Below the pieces are notes generated by a model that saw only the letters and a list, made by a program, of their open reading frames with translations, made no database searches and was not told the origin of the DNA. Source: an uncultured Algibacter sp. (GTDB lineage Bacteria; Bacteroidota; Bacteroidia; Flavobacteriales; Flavobacteriaceae). Taken from it: a DNA stretch of 64,000 nt. Each line of letters starts with the position of its first letter. Within the stretch, counting starts at the first letter, position 1. Of this stretch, positions 27,714 through 37,310 are shown piece by piece. The stretch spans positions 62,001 to 126,000 of the forward strand of contig NZ_CANKXK010000012.1 of assembly GCF_947487605.1 (NCBI RefSeq). The letters are read 5' to 3'. A program made the position numbers and the translations under genes.

Positions 27714-29723
27714 TCAATATAAATCTTTAATTTTTCGAAGCTTAGCTTTCCACAAGTCTAAATCTTCTTTGTGTTTTTTTATGTTAGTATGTACCTCGTT
27801 AACTAGCGGGTTATCATCATCTACATTAGTAAAGAATTGTAAATTATTCTCTAATTGATTAATCTGACTTTTAACTTCATCAATTTTCTTTCGAATAAAA
27901 GAACGTTCGTTGTCTAAATCTCTTGTGCTTTCAGAACTATTTAAACTTTCTAATTTATTCTCGAACTTAATCATTTCAATCTCATTCTTATCCATTTTAA
28001 GATTAGAGAATAAACCATCTAAGGCTTTATGAAATTTTCCTTCAATATAGCGTTTGTCGTGAGGAACTCTTCCTAGTGTTTTCCAAGTATTTATTTGCGT
28101 GTTAATGATTTCTATATCTTTGGTTTTATCACCAGAAAGTTTTATTTTTTTTATAGAATCTAATAATTCATGTTTTTGGTTAAACGCATCTAGTTCTACT
28201 TTGTTAGATGCATTTCTTTCTGCATGAAGCTTATCGAAATAATGATTACAAGCTGCTTTAAACTGTTTCCATATTTTGTCACTATCTCGACGAGGTACAT
28301 GACCTATTTTTTTCCAATCACTTTGAATTTTTTTCATCAAAGCTGTGGTTACTTGAATATCTTCACTGTCTTTGTTGTCTTCAGCAATTTTTATTAATTC
28401 TAATTTTTTCTGAAGATTTTTATATTGTTCTTTTTTAAGTCCTTTGTAGAAAGCGTTTTTTTGTCTGTTAAAAGTTCTAACAGCGTCTTTAAACTTTGCC
28501 CAAGTGGCTTCATTTACTTTTAATGGTACTTTTCCAGCATTGAAAAAGTCGTTTCTTAAAGATTCAATTTCTTTTATCTTTTTCTGCCATGCACCATGAG
28601 AGCTAACTTGTTGAGAAGCAATTTCGTTAATGTTTGCAATTATTTCTTCTTTCTTCTCAAGGTTTTTCTCATAAACTTTATCTATTTCTTTAAAGTAAAG
28701 TTGACGCTTATCATTAATAACTTTTGTGGCTGTTTTAAAACGTTCCCATATAACCTCTCGATGTTCTTTTCCAACAGGACCCAACTCTTCTTTCCACATT
28801 TTATGCAGTTCTTGAAGTTCTCTAAACGATCGTGTTATATCATCGTCTTGTGCAAGTTCTTCTGCACGCTCAATAATTTTGAGTTTTTTATCTAAGTTAT
28901 GTTTAAAATCAAGATCGCGAAGATCTCTATTTAGATGTAAAAAATCGTAAAATATCTCAACATGGTGGTGATAGCTATTCCAAGCATTGTTGTATTTATC
29001 GCGCGGAATAGGTCCTGTATTGCGCCATCGTTCTTGTAATTCTTTAAAATGCTTGTAGGTTGTATTTATGTTTTCTTCAACATTAATTAAGCCTTTTAAT
29101 TCTTCAATTATTTCAAGTTTATTGGCTAAATTTTCTTTTAGATTTTTTTCAAGACTTTTATAATGCTCATTTAATTTATTGCGGTATTCTCTGTAAGCTG
29201 TTTTGTATCGTTTTTGAACAGGAGAGGAGTAATAGAAGTCTATTTCATTACCACCATCGGCTAAAAAATCTGCTTTTTTCTCATCTATTAAAGCTTGGAA
29301 TTTAGTTTTAAAATCACTGTTAATATGATCTACATGAGATTTAATAGCTTGAATTTTTTCTGTTTTAATCAGTTTTTCCAATTCAATAGCTAAGGCTTCC
29401 AACGACATTTTATCATACTCTTTAACTTCTATAGTATGTCGTTCTTTATTGCCTTCGTCTTCTGCATCTTCTGCATTAGAAGCTTCAATTTCATCAATAA
29501 CCTCGTCTGGTTCTTGTGTGTTTTCTGGTGTTTCAGAATTAGGAGTTTCATCGGAAGTTTCAGCCGTATTGGAAGCGTTATTAGATACATCTTCTGGCTG
29601 TGAAGTGTTTTCAATGTTTAAATCGGTATTCTCAGCTTGTTCCTGATTTTCCGTTTTATTTAAATCTAAATTTAATTCTTTATTTTCTCCTTCTGCTTTT
29701 TGCAGGTTATCAATCTCAGACAT
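27714..29723 (-). CDS. DUF349-repeat protein
   Basis: The protein has 669 residues. A disordered acidic, Asn/Thr/Glu-rich head (about 1-95) is followed by a long, highly charged helical body with several DUF349 repeats. These are recognisable by W-x-x-[ILT]GxVPR-type segments: LQERWRNTGPIPRDKYNNAW, MWKEELGPVGKEHREVIWERF, NAGKVPLKVNEATWAKF, DWKKIGHVPRRDSDKIWKQF and TWKTLGRVPHDKR. There is no signal peptide, so it is cytoplasmic. DUF349 proteins are widespread in Bacteroidota and Actinobacteria without a settled function. The next gene, aroE, is separated by 112 bp. Confidence 0.9.
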   Translation of the reverse strand: MSEIDNLQKAEGENKELNLDLNKTENQEQAENTDLNIENTSQPEDVSNNASNTAETSDETPNSETPENTQEPDEVIDEIEASNAEDAEDEGNKERHTIEVKEYDKMSLEALAIELEKLIKTEKIQAIKSHVDHINSDFKTKFQALIDEKKADFLADGGNEIDFYYSSPVQKRYKTAYREYRNKLNEHYKSLEKNLKENLANKLEIIEELKGLINVEENINTTYKHFKELQERWRNTGPIPRDKYNNAWNSYHHHVEIFYDFLHLNRDLRDLDFKHNLDKKLKIIERAEELAQDDDITRSFRELQELHKMWKEELGPVGKEHREVIWERFKTATKVINDKRQLYFKEIDKVYEKNLEKKEEIIANINEIASQQVSSHGAWQKKIKEIESLRNDFFNAGKVPLKVNEATWAKFKDAVRTFNRQKNAFYKGLKKEQYKNLQKKLELIKIAEDNKDSEDIQVTTALMKKIQSDWKKIGHVPRRDSDKIWKQFKAACNHYFDKLHAERNASNKVELDAFNQKHELLDSIKKIKLSGDKTKDIEIINTQINTWKTLGRVPHDKRYIEGKFHKALDGLFSNLKMDKNEIEMIKFENKLESLNSSESTRDLDNERSFIRKKIDEVKSQINQLENNLQFFTNVDDDNPLVNEVHTNIKKHKEDLDLWKAKLRKIKDLY

Positions 29724-29835
29724 TTTAAAAATGTTTAGGGTCGTTATTAATGTGATTCTATAAAGTCTAAAGATACTAACAACTCTAGTATTTACAAAGT
29801 GAAGATTGCGTTTTTAATAAGTTAAGCGAAGGTTT

Positions 29836-30576
29836 TTATTTTAAATCCCAGATAGACCATGCTTTTTCTGCTTGCAGTTTTAACATTTTTAAACCGTTAA
29901 TTGCAGTGGCATTTTTTTCTTTTCCCAGTTTTAAAAATTTTGTTTCATCTGGGTTATAGATTAAATCAAATAAGATATGATTATTTGTAATTCCGCCATA
30001 CGGAATATTTGGACAGTCATTTATATTTGGGAAGGTTCCTACGGGAGAGCAGTTAACAATAATTAGATGTTGTTTTATGATGTCTTCATTTAATTCTGAA
30101 TAGGTATAACTAACTTTTTTAGATACATTTCGAGAAACATAATGGCACTGAATATCTAGTTTTTTTAGGCTATAAATAACTGCTTTGCTTGCACCACCAG
30201 TGCCAAGGATTAATGCCGATTTGTGGTTTTCATTCAAATATGGAGCAATCGATTTTTTAAATCCATAACAGTCTGTATTGTAACCAATTAATTTGCCTTT
30301 TTTATTAATTTTAATGGTGTTAACTGCGCCTATAGCTCTTGCCTTTTTATTTAATTTATCAAGAAAAGGAATTACAGTTTCTTTATAAGGTATGGTAACA
30401 TTCATCCCTTTTAAGCCTTTTGTTTCATTGATTATTGAAGGAAAGAGAGTAATATCTTCAATATCGAAATTGTCGTAAGATACATTATCTATTTCTTCGT
30501 TTATAAACTTGTTTTTGAAGTATTCTTTAGAAAAAGAATAGGATATGTTTTTACCTAATAGCCCTAATTTATGCAT
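29836..30576 (-). CDS. aroE: Shikimate dehydrogenase
   Basis: The start chosen at 30576 gives MHKLGLLGKNISYSFSKEYF and 246 residues; the longer frame adds eight residues that lie inside the upstream gene. AroE reduces 3-dehydroshikimate to shikimate with NADPH in aromatic biosynthesis. Seen are the substrate-binding SYSFSKEYF, GMNVTIPYKE (catalytic Lys), GAVNTI, the nucleotide-binding GTGGASKAV and the C-terminal GLKMLKLQAEKAW. It overlaps the stop of the DUF368 gene by 8 bp, so it is the distal gene of that operon. Confidence 0.94.
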   Translation of the reverse strand: MHKLGLLGKNISYSFSKEYFKNKFINEEIDNVSYDNFDIEDITLFPSIINETKGLKGMNVTIPYKETVIPFLDKLNKKARAIGAVNTIKINKKGKLIGYNTDCYGFKKSIAPYLNENHKSALILGTGGASKAVIYSLKKLDIQCHYVSRNVSKKVSYTYSELNEDIIKQHLIIVNCSPVGTFPNINDCPNIPYGGITNNHILFDLIYNPDETKFLKLGKEKNATAINGLKMLKLQAEKAWSIWDLK

Positions 30577-31585
30577 GCTGTTTTCTAGTTTTCTTACCAT
30601 ATATTTCCAAGCCCAATACTATTAAAATTCCAAGAATAATAAAGGTAATAGCGTAAAAGGTTTCTGAATTTAATTCGGGTATATACCGCTGGTAATTTTC
30701 GATTATTTTTTCGCCTGTAGAATCTAGTGAATATACATCATTATTCATTTTGTAAATTGTTTTTTTCCACGGCCATACTACACCTAAGGAGCCAATAATA
30801 AAGCCTATTATGGCTGCAAGCGTAATATTTTTATAGTGTTTTAAAATATAGCTTAAAACATGGGAAAAGGTTACCAGCCCCGTTATAGAACCTAATGTAA
30901 AAACGGTTAAAACCTTTAGCATTCGAACTCGTACTGGATTCTCAGTAAAGCTAAAATTACCACCTAATATTTCATAAAAAGTATCATATAAAGCATTAAC
31001 TGAATCTACTAGTAGCAGTACATAATTCCCTATTAAAATAAGAATAAAGGAACCAGAAAATCCTGGAAGCGTCATTCCTGCAACACTTATAATACCACAA
31101 AAAAAGACAAACCAAAGGTTGTCGTTTTCTTTTGCGGGGTTTAAAAAACTGATGCTTAGTCCTAAAATAATACCGACGGATAAAGTTAATAAAGTTTTAG
31201 AATTCCAGTCTTTAAAATCTTTATTTATATAGTAAATAGAGCCTATAATCATTCCAAAAAACACACTCCATACAAATAATTCGTAATGCTTTATTAAGTA
31301 ATCTAGAATTTTAGAAACGCTAAAATAACTTATAATCATGCCAAAGAATAGCAAGCTTAAAAAACGCCCATTTATATAGTAGAAAAAACTCTTGAATCGA
31401 CCGTTTATTAATAATTTGAAAGCTTTACCATTTACTTTTTGAAGCGAATAAATGAATTCTTCGTAGAATCCTGCAACAAAAGCAACCACACCACCTGAGA
31501 CACCAGGAACTTTATTGGCAGCTCCCATGCCTAGTCCTTTTAAAACTAAAAAAAGTTTATCGGTAAATGTTCGAGTGCTTTGCAT
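30569..31585 (-). CDS. DUF368 / PopT-like undecaprenyl-phosphate translocase, copy 2
   Basis: The protein has 338 residues and about 8-9 membrane segments. The family signature GMGAANKVPGVSGGVVAFV near the N-terminus recurs in the second half as GMTLPGFSGSFILILIGNY, an internal pseudo-repeat. DUF368 proteins (PopT) have been shown to recycle undecaprenyl phosphate across the cytoplasmic membrane. Its ATG overlaps the upstream paralogue's stop as TAATG, implying coupled translation. aroE overlaps its end. Confidence 0.88.
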   Translation of the reverse strand: MQSTRTFTDKLFLVLKGLGMGAANKVPGVSGGVVAFVAGFYEEFIYSLQKVNGKAFKLLINGRFKSFFYYINGRFLSLLFFGMIISYFSVSKILDYLIKHYELFVWSVFFGMIIGSIYYINKDFKDWNSKTLLTLSVGIILGLSISFLNPAKENDNLWFVFFCGIISVAGMTLPGFSGSFILILIGNYVLLLVDSVNALYDTFYEILGGNFSFTENPVRVRMLKVLTVFTLGSITGLVTFSHVLSYILKHYKNITLAAIIGFIIGSLGVVWPWKKTIYKMNNDVYSLDSTGEKIIENYQRYIPELNSETFYAITFIILGILIVLGLEIYGKKTRKQHA

Positions 31586-32595
31586 TATTGTTTTTTAGAA
31601 CCAAGTTTTTCAAGAATAAAAATAGTTAAAAAACCAATAATCATTAAAACAACTGCAGGAGTTGTTTGTGGATATATGTATTCGTTGATTTCAGAATAAT
31701 TTAAAGCATAAACACTTTCTTCTAAAACAGTTTTATAAGAATCGAAATCGTTTGTTTGTTTTTGAAACACATTAAGTGTACCTAAATTAGATATTTCATT
31801 AAAAGGTAATATATCACCTGTCTGGTCAGACATTACAGAAACGGTTCTTTTCCAAGGCCAAACTTTGTTTAAAGAACCAAATATAAATCCTGTTAATAAA
31901 GCTAATGTTATATTATGATAATGTTTAAATAACCATTTTAATACGTGACTAAAACTTAATAAACCTATGATAGCACCAGTAGCAAAAATGACTATTTTTT
32001 TTATGTCGAAATCATGTAAAGCATTACTTAATGTTTTATACGCACCAAGAATAATTAAAATAAATGATCCTGAAATACCAGGAAGTATCATGGCGCAAAT
32101 AGCGACAGCACCAGAGATAAACAAAAACCAAGAATCATCATTATTTGCAAGTGCTGGCAGGGTAGTAGTATAAAAAGCAATGACCGCACCTACAATTAAT
32201 GAAACTATAGTTGCAAAGCTCCATTTGGTAATTTGTTTTCCAATAAAATAAATACTGGCTACGATTAAGCCAAAAAAGAATGACCAAATTAGTATGGGAT
32301 GATGTTCTAAAAGATATTTAGCAAGCCTCATAAAAGACACAAAACTCACAATTATACCTAATAAAAGCGCTGTTAAGAAATTTCCATTTGCTTGTTGCCA
32401 AAAAGCTTTTATCCCTTTTGTAAAAAGGGTGCGAAATAAAGAAATATTTACATTGCTAATTGTGGAAATTAATTCTTCGTAAATACCAGAAATAAAAGCA
32501 ATAGTACCACCAGAAACACCTGGGACGGCATCTGCAGCTCCCATGGCTATTCCTTTTAAAGAAATTATGAAATAATCTTGTAAACGTCTTTGCAT
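31585..32595 (-). CDS. DUF368 / PopT-like undecaprenyl-phosphate translocase, copy 1
   Basis: The 336-residue protein is the paralogue of the next gene, with the same architecture. It shows GMGAADAVPGVSGGTIAFIS at the N-terminus, AMILPGISGSFILIILGAY in the middle, and SLNKVWPWKRTV in a conserved cytoplasmic or periplasmic loop also present in copy 2. By family it should flip C55-P for reuse in peptidoglycan and O-antigen synthesis. Coupled tandem copies suggest either a heteromeric transporter or specialised copies. Confidence 0.88.
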   Translation of the reverse strand: MQRRLQDYFIISLKGIAMGAADAVPGVSGGTIAFISGIYEELISTISNVNISLFRTLFTKGIKAFWQQANGNFLTALLLGIIVSFVSFMRLAKYLLEHHPILIWSFFFGLIVASIYFIGKQITKWSFATIVSLIVGAVIAFYTTTLPALANNDDSWFLFISGAVAICAMILPGISGSFILIILGAYKTLSNALHDFDIKKIVIFATGAIIGLLSFSHVLKWLFKHYHNITLALLTGFIFGSLNKVWPWKRTVSVMSDQTGDILPFNEISNLGTLNVFQKQTNDFDSYKTVLEESVYALNYSEINEYIYPQTTPAVVLMIIGFLTIFILEKLGSKKQ

Positions 32596-32617
32596 TACTC
32601 GATTTTTAAACGAAAAT

Positions 32618-32625
32618 CAAAGGTA
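32618..32625 (-). promoter_or_regulatory. Candidate -7 element for the DUF368-aroE operon
   Basis: On the minus strand TACCTTTG fits TAnnTTTG, 22 bp before the ATG of the first DUF368 gene. No clear -33 element is seen. Confidence 0.5.
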
Positions 32626-32647
32626 TGCATTTTAATGAAACGTAACC

Positions 32648-34036
32648 TTAAAGATTTGCTTTTAGTAAATTTTTAACTAGAATTTTGTTTGCGACATCTG
32701 GAAAAAGTTCTTCTACTATAAAGCCATAGTCTTCGTTAAATCGAATACCATTTTTTAAATGAAATGTTCCTTTATCGTTTTCATTTAAAGCGAAATAAAG
32801 TCCAGCTAACCTATATTCTAATTCGGCATTTTCTGGATAAAATTCCACAGCTTGTTCAAAATTGTAGATGGCGGCTTCTAATTCGCCAAGCTTTATTAAA
32901 AGATCGCCACGCGATAACCAAGTGTTAAGTTCATAATTACCTAGTTCAAGTGTTTTTTTAAATCCGCGTTCGGCTTCTTCATAAAAGTTTAAACGCTGAT
33001 TAATTTGAGAATATAGTTTCCAATAAATTACATTTTCAGCGTCTATATTTATTGCTTTATTTATATAATACAAAGCTTTTTGGTAGTTCTTTTTGCGGTT
33101 GTAAAATTTAGTAATAGCTATCCAACCCTTGTCTAATAAAGGATCTTCATGAACTGTCTTGTAGTAGTATTGAACAGCTAAATCGTCTTTATTTAGTTTT
33201 TCATAACAGCCACCAATTCTTAATAATGCAAAAGATGTTGGGTCATCAAGTTTTAAAGTAATACTATAATTTTCTATAGCTTCTTCATATTTATTTAACT
33301 TTTCTAAAACTTTTCCGCGTTCAAGATAAGCACCGACAAATCTATCATCTGAAATAATAGCAAAATCGAAAGCAGTTAAGGCTTTTTCGTAGTTTTTTAA
33401 CTCAAAATACTGTTTCCCTAATTGATGCCATGCAACTTCACAATAAGGATTTTTATCTAAAAAGACATTTAAATAGTCTATAGCTTCATTATGTTGGTTG
33501 AGAAAATCGAAGCAATAAATTATATTATAAAGTGCAGAATAATCTTGAACATCTGCTTCAATGCATCTCATAAAATTTGATTTTGCATCTTCAAAAGAGT
33601 CTAAAAACAGATATTCCATACCAATTAGTGAATAGATGTCAACCACATCATCGGTTAATTCTAATGCTTTTTTTAGAACTTCAATGGCTTGTTGGTGATT
33701 ATCCTGTTTAGATAAAATATTTGCTTTTTGAATGAAGAGCTCTTCATTCATTGGGTCAAGTGAATAGAGAACATTTAATAATTCATTGGCGTCATCTAGC
33801 TTATCTTCAAACACATATACTTCAACCTTGAAAAGGCGTAAATTTATGGATGTCGGGTGTTGATCGAGCCCAAGCTTAATAGCTTTTTTAGCTAGAGCTA
33901 TTTTACCTTGGTTAAGGTAATGATGAATGATGTTTTCAAATTCTTCAGAATCAAAAAACAAAACATTGTTTGTTTTCAACATCGATTCAAATTTAGAAAG
34001 TGGCAAGTTGTTGTTGTCGTTATGACTAAACTCCAT
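32648..34036 (-). CDS. Tetratricopeptide-repeat protein
   Basis: The start at the ATG at 34036 gives MEFSHNDNNNLPLSKFESML and 462 residues; a GTG two codons upstream is possible. No signal peptide is present, so the protein is cytoplasmic. About ten TPR units cover residues 45-430, for example AWHQLGKQYFELKNYEKALT, AYLERGKVLEKLNKYEEAIE and YWKLYSQINQRLNFYEEAE. TPR arrays are protein-binding scaffolds and no enzymatic domain is present. I recall similar proteins across flavobacteria; the partner is unknown. It lies between the aminotransferase and the DUF368 genes, with about 160 bp of spacer on its 5' side. Confidence 0.88.
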   Translation of the reverse strand: MEFSHNDNNNLPLSKFESMLKTNNVLFFDSEEFENIIHHYLNQGKIALAKKAIKLGLDQHPTSINLRLFKVEVYVFEDKLDDANELLNVLYSLDPMNEELFIQKANILSKQDNHQQAIEVLKKALELTDDVVDIYSLIGMEYLFLDSFEDAKSNFMRCIEADVQDYSALYNIIYCFDFLNQHNEAIDYLNVFLDKNPYCEVAWHQLGKQYFELKNYEKALTAFDFAIISDDRFVGAYLERGKVLEKLNKYEEAIENYSITLKLDDPTSFALLRIGGCYEKLNKDDLAVQYYYKTVHEDPLLDKGWIAITKFYNRKKNYQKALYYINKAINIDAENVIYWKLYSQINQRLNFYEEAERGFKKTLELGNYELNTWLSRGDLLIKLGELEAAIYNFEQAVEFYPENAELEYRLAGLYFALNENDKGTFHLKNGIRFNEDYGFIVEELFPDVANKILVKNLLKANL

Positions 34037-34198
34037 AGGCACATTAGTAAGTTTCTACTTCAATAAATTTAAGGTTCTATTCTTTTTTTTGGCACTTGAT
34101 TTGTAAATGTTTTTAACAAAGTAATGAACATTTAAAATTTCTTAACGCCTGTTTAGTTGTTTTAATTTGATTTTCAGAAGTTTGAAGTTGGTTTTCGA

Positions 34199-35377
34199 TT
34201 ACTTCATACTATTTAAAATATCAATAATAATGCCACAGCCTTTTGTTATCTCTTCGTTAGATATGGTTAAAGGCGGTGTAATTCTAACGGCTTTATTTTC
34301 AAATAACAACCAAAATAGAATCAAGCCATGTTCTTGTGCTTGAAGAATTAGTGAATTTGCGATTTCCGATGTGGGCATTATTAAGGCCAGCATAAGCCCT
34401 TTTCCTCTAATTTCTGAGATTAGTGGATGTACTAAAAGGTTACGAATAAGTTTTTCTTTATCTGTAGCTTGTTGCATTAAGTTGCTTGCTGTTATTTCTT
34501 TTAATGTTGCTAGAGCAGAAGCAGCTATAACTGGATGTCCACCAAAGGTTGTAATGTGTCCTAATTTCGGGTTATCCATGAGTAAGTCTATAAGTTTAGC
34601 CGAAGCTGTAAAAGCACCAATTGGCATGCCGCCACCTAAACCTTTTCCGGTAACCAAAATATCTGGTGTACAGTTGTAATTTTCGAATCCAAAAAGTTTA
34701 CCTGTTCTACCAATTCCGGGTTGTATTTCATCTAGAATTAATAGTGCTCCAACTTTATCGCAGCGCTCTCTAACTTTTTTTAGATAATCATCTTTAGGTT
34801 CGATAAAGCCAGCGCCACCTTGAATAGTTTCTAAAATAACACCAGCGGTTTTATTAGTTATGAGATTTAATTCTTCAAAATTATTAAAAGAGATAAAACG
34901 AACATCTGGCAATAGTGGTCTAAATGCTTGCTTGCGTTCTTCAAAACCCATAACACTCATTGCACCCATAGTATTGCCATGATAAGCTTTGTTAGCAGAA
35001 ACTATTTCGCTTCTGCCAGTTGCTCGTTTAGCTAGTTTTAGGGCGCCTTCTATGGCCTCTGTTCCAGAATTTGTTAAATAGGTTTTTTCTAATTTTTCTG
35101 GAAGGTTTTTTGCCAAAAGTTTGGTTAGTTCTACAGCAGGTTTTTGAATGTATTCTCCATAAACCATGACATGTAAATACTTGTCTGCTTGTTCTTTTAT
35201 GGCATCAATAACTTTAGGATGATTATGACCTAAGGGACATGCAGATATGCCTGCAACAAAATCTAGATATGGTTTTTTGCTAATATCATAAATATATGAA
35301 CCCTTAGCATGAGAGATTTCCATTGCCAAGGGATGTGGCGTTGTTTGTGCTTGGTATTTAAAGAAATCTGAAATCAT
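34199..35377 (-). CDS. Class-III (acetylornithine/ornithine-type) PLP aminotransferase
   Basis: The 392-residue protein is a fold-type I PLP enzyme. Visible signatures are TNSGTEAIEGALKLAKRATG (PLP phosphate-binding), AYHGNTMGAMSVMG, ILDEIQPGIGRTGKLFGFE (Asp and Gln contacting the cofactor) and the Schiff-base lysine in VTGKGLGGGMPIGAF. The family transfers the omega-amino group of ornithine, acetylornithine, GABA or related compounds. Specificity is not decidable here, and no arginine biosynthesis genes are adjacent. It ends 2 bp after the upstream OstA gene's stop (OstA stops at 35380, this gene starts at 35377), so the two are co-transcribed. Confidence 0.88.
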   Translation of the reverse strand: MISDFFKYQAQTTPHPLAMEISHAKGSYIYDISKKPYLDFVAGISACPLGHNHPKVIDAIKEQADKYLHVMVYGEYIQKPAVELTKLLAKNLPEKLEKTYLTNSGTEAIEGALKLAKRATGRSEIVSANKAYHGNTMGAMSVMGFEERKQAFRPLLPDVRFISFNNFEELNLITNKTAGVILETIQGGAGFIEPKDDYLKKVRERCDKVGALLILDEIQPGIGRTGKLFGFENYNCTPDILVTGKGLGGGMPIGAFTASAKLIDLLMDNPKLGHITTFGGHPVIAASALATLKEITASNLMQQATDKEKLIRNLLVHPLISEIRGKGLMLALIMPTSEIANSLILQAQEHGLILFWLLFENKAVRITPPLTISNEEITKGCGIIIDILNSMK

Positions 35378-35379
35378 TA

Positions 35380-37209
35380 TTATTGACTGCTTTTAGGTGC
35401 TATCAGTTTCTTTTTATTGGGATCTGCTAATTTAGTGGGTCCTAAAAGTTTTCGTTTGGATTTTATTTTTTTAGGAAGGTTTCTAGATGCTTTAGACTTT
35501 GATTTATCTTGAATTTTAGATTCTTTATCTGCCTTGTTAATACGATCAATCATCTCTTCATCGAAAAACTCATCTTGAGGGATGTAATCATCCAAACCTT
35601 TAATTATTGGTAAATCTAGAGGTGGGTCATCACTAAATAAATCTTCAACGCTTTGAGGACGTTCTTTTTCACGCCAATCGAAACCTTTTAAAAGTTTTTG
35701 GTTTTCGGGAAATTCATCTTCAGGAAATATGTCGCCATCAATTTGGTTAAGCTTTCTTACTTCATCAATTTCTTTTTCGGTTATGAGTATTTTTATGCTT
35801 CCAGATTTAGATTTATCAATACCAACTAATTCTCCTTTGTCATTCCTAAAGTAATATATAGACTGTGCGTTTTTAATAATATCGACTTGATTTAAGTCAT
35901 TATTTTCGTTGAACAATCCTATTAATCTTCTTCCTGAAATTTGATTATAGCCTGCTTCAAGTGTGTCTCTGCTTATGAGGAATGCATTTTCGAATACAAT
36001 AAGAGAATCAATTTTTTCTGTTTCTGGATTTGATTTTAAATGAATAGTGTCGCCTGTAATTTGATTTTTAATATTCCATAAAATAGGTTTTCTAACAGTT
36101 GCAAATTTATCGGCAGAAGAAAACTTAGAAATATTAATAAACTTCATTAAACCAGTTTCATGGTTAACATGTACGGAATCTGATTTACCACTCATGTCTG
36201 ATTTATACATTTTCACATTTCTGAAAGCGCGCGTAATTCGTTTGTCTGGTTTTCCTGTTACCATTAAGGTGTCTGCATGCACATACAAAGAATCGTTTTC
36301 TTGAACTGTAATGGCTAATGCACGCTTTGTTATAAATAGGGAATCTTTTTCTGCACCTCTAAAAACTTCGGCATAATGACCTTTAACAATGCTGTTGTTT
36401 ATGGTGTCGGTAACTTTTATATTATTAGTTGCAGATGAGAAATTTCTATTATTATCAAAATATAAACTGTCTCCTTCAATAATACGATTGTCGTAATCTA
36501 TTCTAGATTTTTTTACGGCATATCCAGTTTTATTTTTAGTATCATAAAAACCTTTTTCGCAGTAGGTTTTACTCTCTTCTGTAACAATAGTTGATGGACC
36601 GTATAAATAGGCGTGTCCAGTATCTGAATAAAAATCGAAGTAATTTGAATTAATAGTCGCATCTGGATTTACTAAAACAACATCTTGAACAAAACGGTAC
36701 TTCTTTAAATTCATATAATATCTACCAACTTTACTCGTTATCGTGCCAGATGAATCTTTTACAACAGTTCCACCAGTTCTGTAAAAAGCTTCTTGTTTAA
36801 TACGGTCAAAGTACAAGGTGTCTGTTGTTATGGTGGAATTAGGGTCTGTTAAAACCACATCACCACTGGCAAAAGCGAGTTGTGTTTTTCCACTATATTC
36901 CACATATTTAGAATTCATGTTTATCGTGTCACCTTGAATCATTTTTACATTACCATAGGCTTCTATAAAGTTTTCGCTGCTATAGTGTATGGCACGATCA
37001 CACCACATATTAATACTCTCATGAGCAATATGTACTTGTTCGGAATCGTCACGAGTTAAAATTTTGGCACCAGGATTGTCTTCGTCGGTAGTTAAGAAAC
37101 CAGAATACTTAATTTCTATTTTCTTTTTGCTTTGTGCTTCGGAATGCGGTACAAAGAACAAACTTAGAAATAGGAAAATAAATATGCGAAAGCTTGAATT
37201 CAATATCAT
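35380..37209 (-). CDS. OstA/LptA-like LPS-transport protein
   Basis: The protein has 609 residues and a signal peptide at about 1-25 (IFLFLSLFFVPHSEAQ). Repeated LptA/OstA beta-jellyroll strands cover about 40-430. Each follows the pattern of gaining or losing a 'track' of the lattice, such as ENFIEAYGNVKMIQGDTINM and QLAFASGDVVLTDPNSTITT. The tail after about 530 is Asp/Pro- then Lys/Ser-rich (SKSKASRNLPKKIKSKRK). Proteins of this type form the periplasmic bridge or an accessory in LPS export. It is much longer than E. coli LptA (185 residues), as is usual for the Bacteroidota OstA-like form. Confidence 0.88.
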   Translation of the reverse strand: MILNSSFRIFIFLFLSLFFVPHSEAQSKKKIEIKYSGFLTTDEDNPGAKILTRDDSEQVHIAHESINMWCDRAIHYSSENFIEAYGNVKMIQGDTINMNSKYVEYSGKTQLAFASGDVVLTDPNSTITTDTLYFDRIKQEAFYRTGGTVVKDSSGTITSKVGRYYMNLKKYRFVQDVVLVNPDATINSNYFDFYSDTGHAYLYGPSTIVTEESKTYCEKGFYDTKNKTGYAVKKSRIDYDNRIIEGDSLYFDNNRNFSSATNNIKVTDTINNSIVKGHYAEVFRGAEKDSLFITKRALAITVQENDSLYVHADTLMVTGKPDKRITRAFRNVKMYKSDMSGKSDSVHVNHETGLMKFINISKFSSADKFATVRKPILWNIKNQITGDTIHLKSNPETEKIDSLIVFENAFLISRDTLEAGYNQISGRRLIGLFNENNDLNQVDIIKNAQSIYYFRNDKGELVGIDKSKSGSIKILITEKEIDEVRKLNQIDGDIFPEDEFPENQKLLKGFDWREKERPQSVEDLFSDDPPLDLPIIKGLDDYIPQDEFFDEEMIDRINKADKESKIQDKSKSKASRNLPKKIKSKRKLLGPTKLADPNKKKLIAPKSSQ

Positions 37210-37220
37210 GTGATTTAACG

Positions 37221-37228
37221 CAAAAATA
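37221..37228 (-). promoter_or_regulatory. Candidate -7 element for the OstA-aminotransferase operon
   Basis: On the minus strand TATTTTTG matches TAnnTTTG, 11 bp before the OstA start codon. The -33 element is not evident, and the purA terminator lies directly upstream. Confidence 0.5.
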
Positions 37229-37260
37229 ACGATTAAAATACTGTTTAAGTATATGGAAAC

Positions 37261-37290
37261 AAAAAACGCTCCAAAATAATTTGAAGCGTT
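37261..37290 (-). terminator. Intrinsic terminator after purA
   Basis: On the minus strand AACGCTTCAA (37290 down) pairs with TTGGAGCGTT with one G-T pair and an ATTATT loop. It is followed by T-rich sequence about 20 bp after the purA stop. Confidence 0.82.
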
Positions 37291-37310
37291 AGTTTATAAA
37301 AATAAATGTT

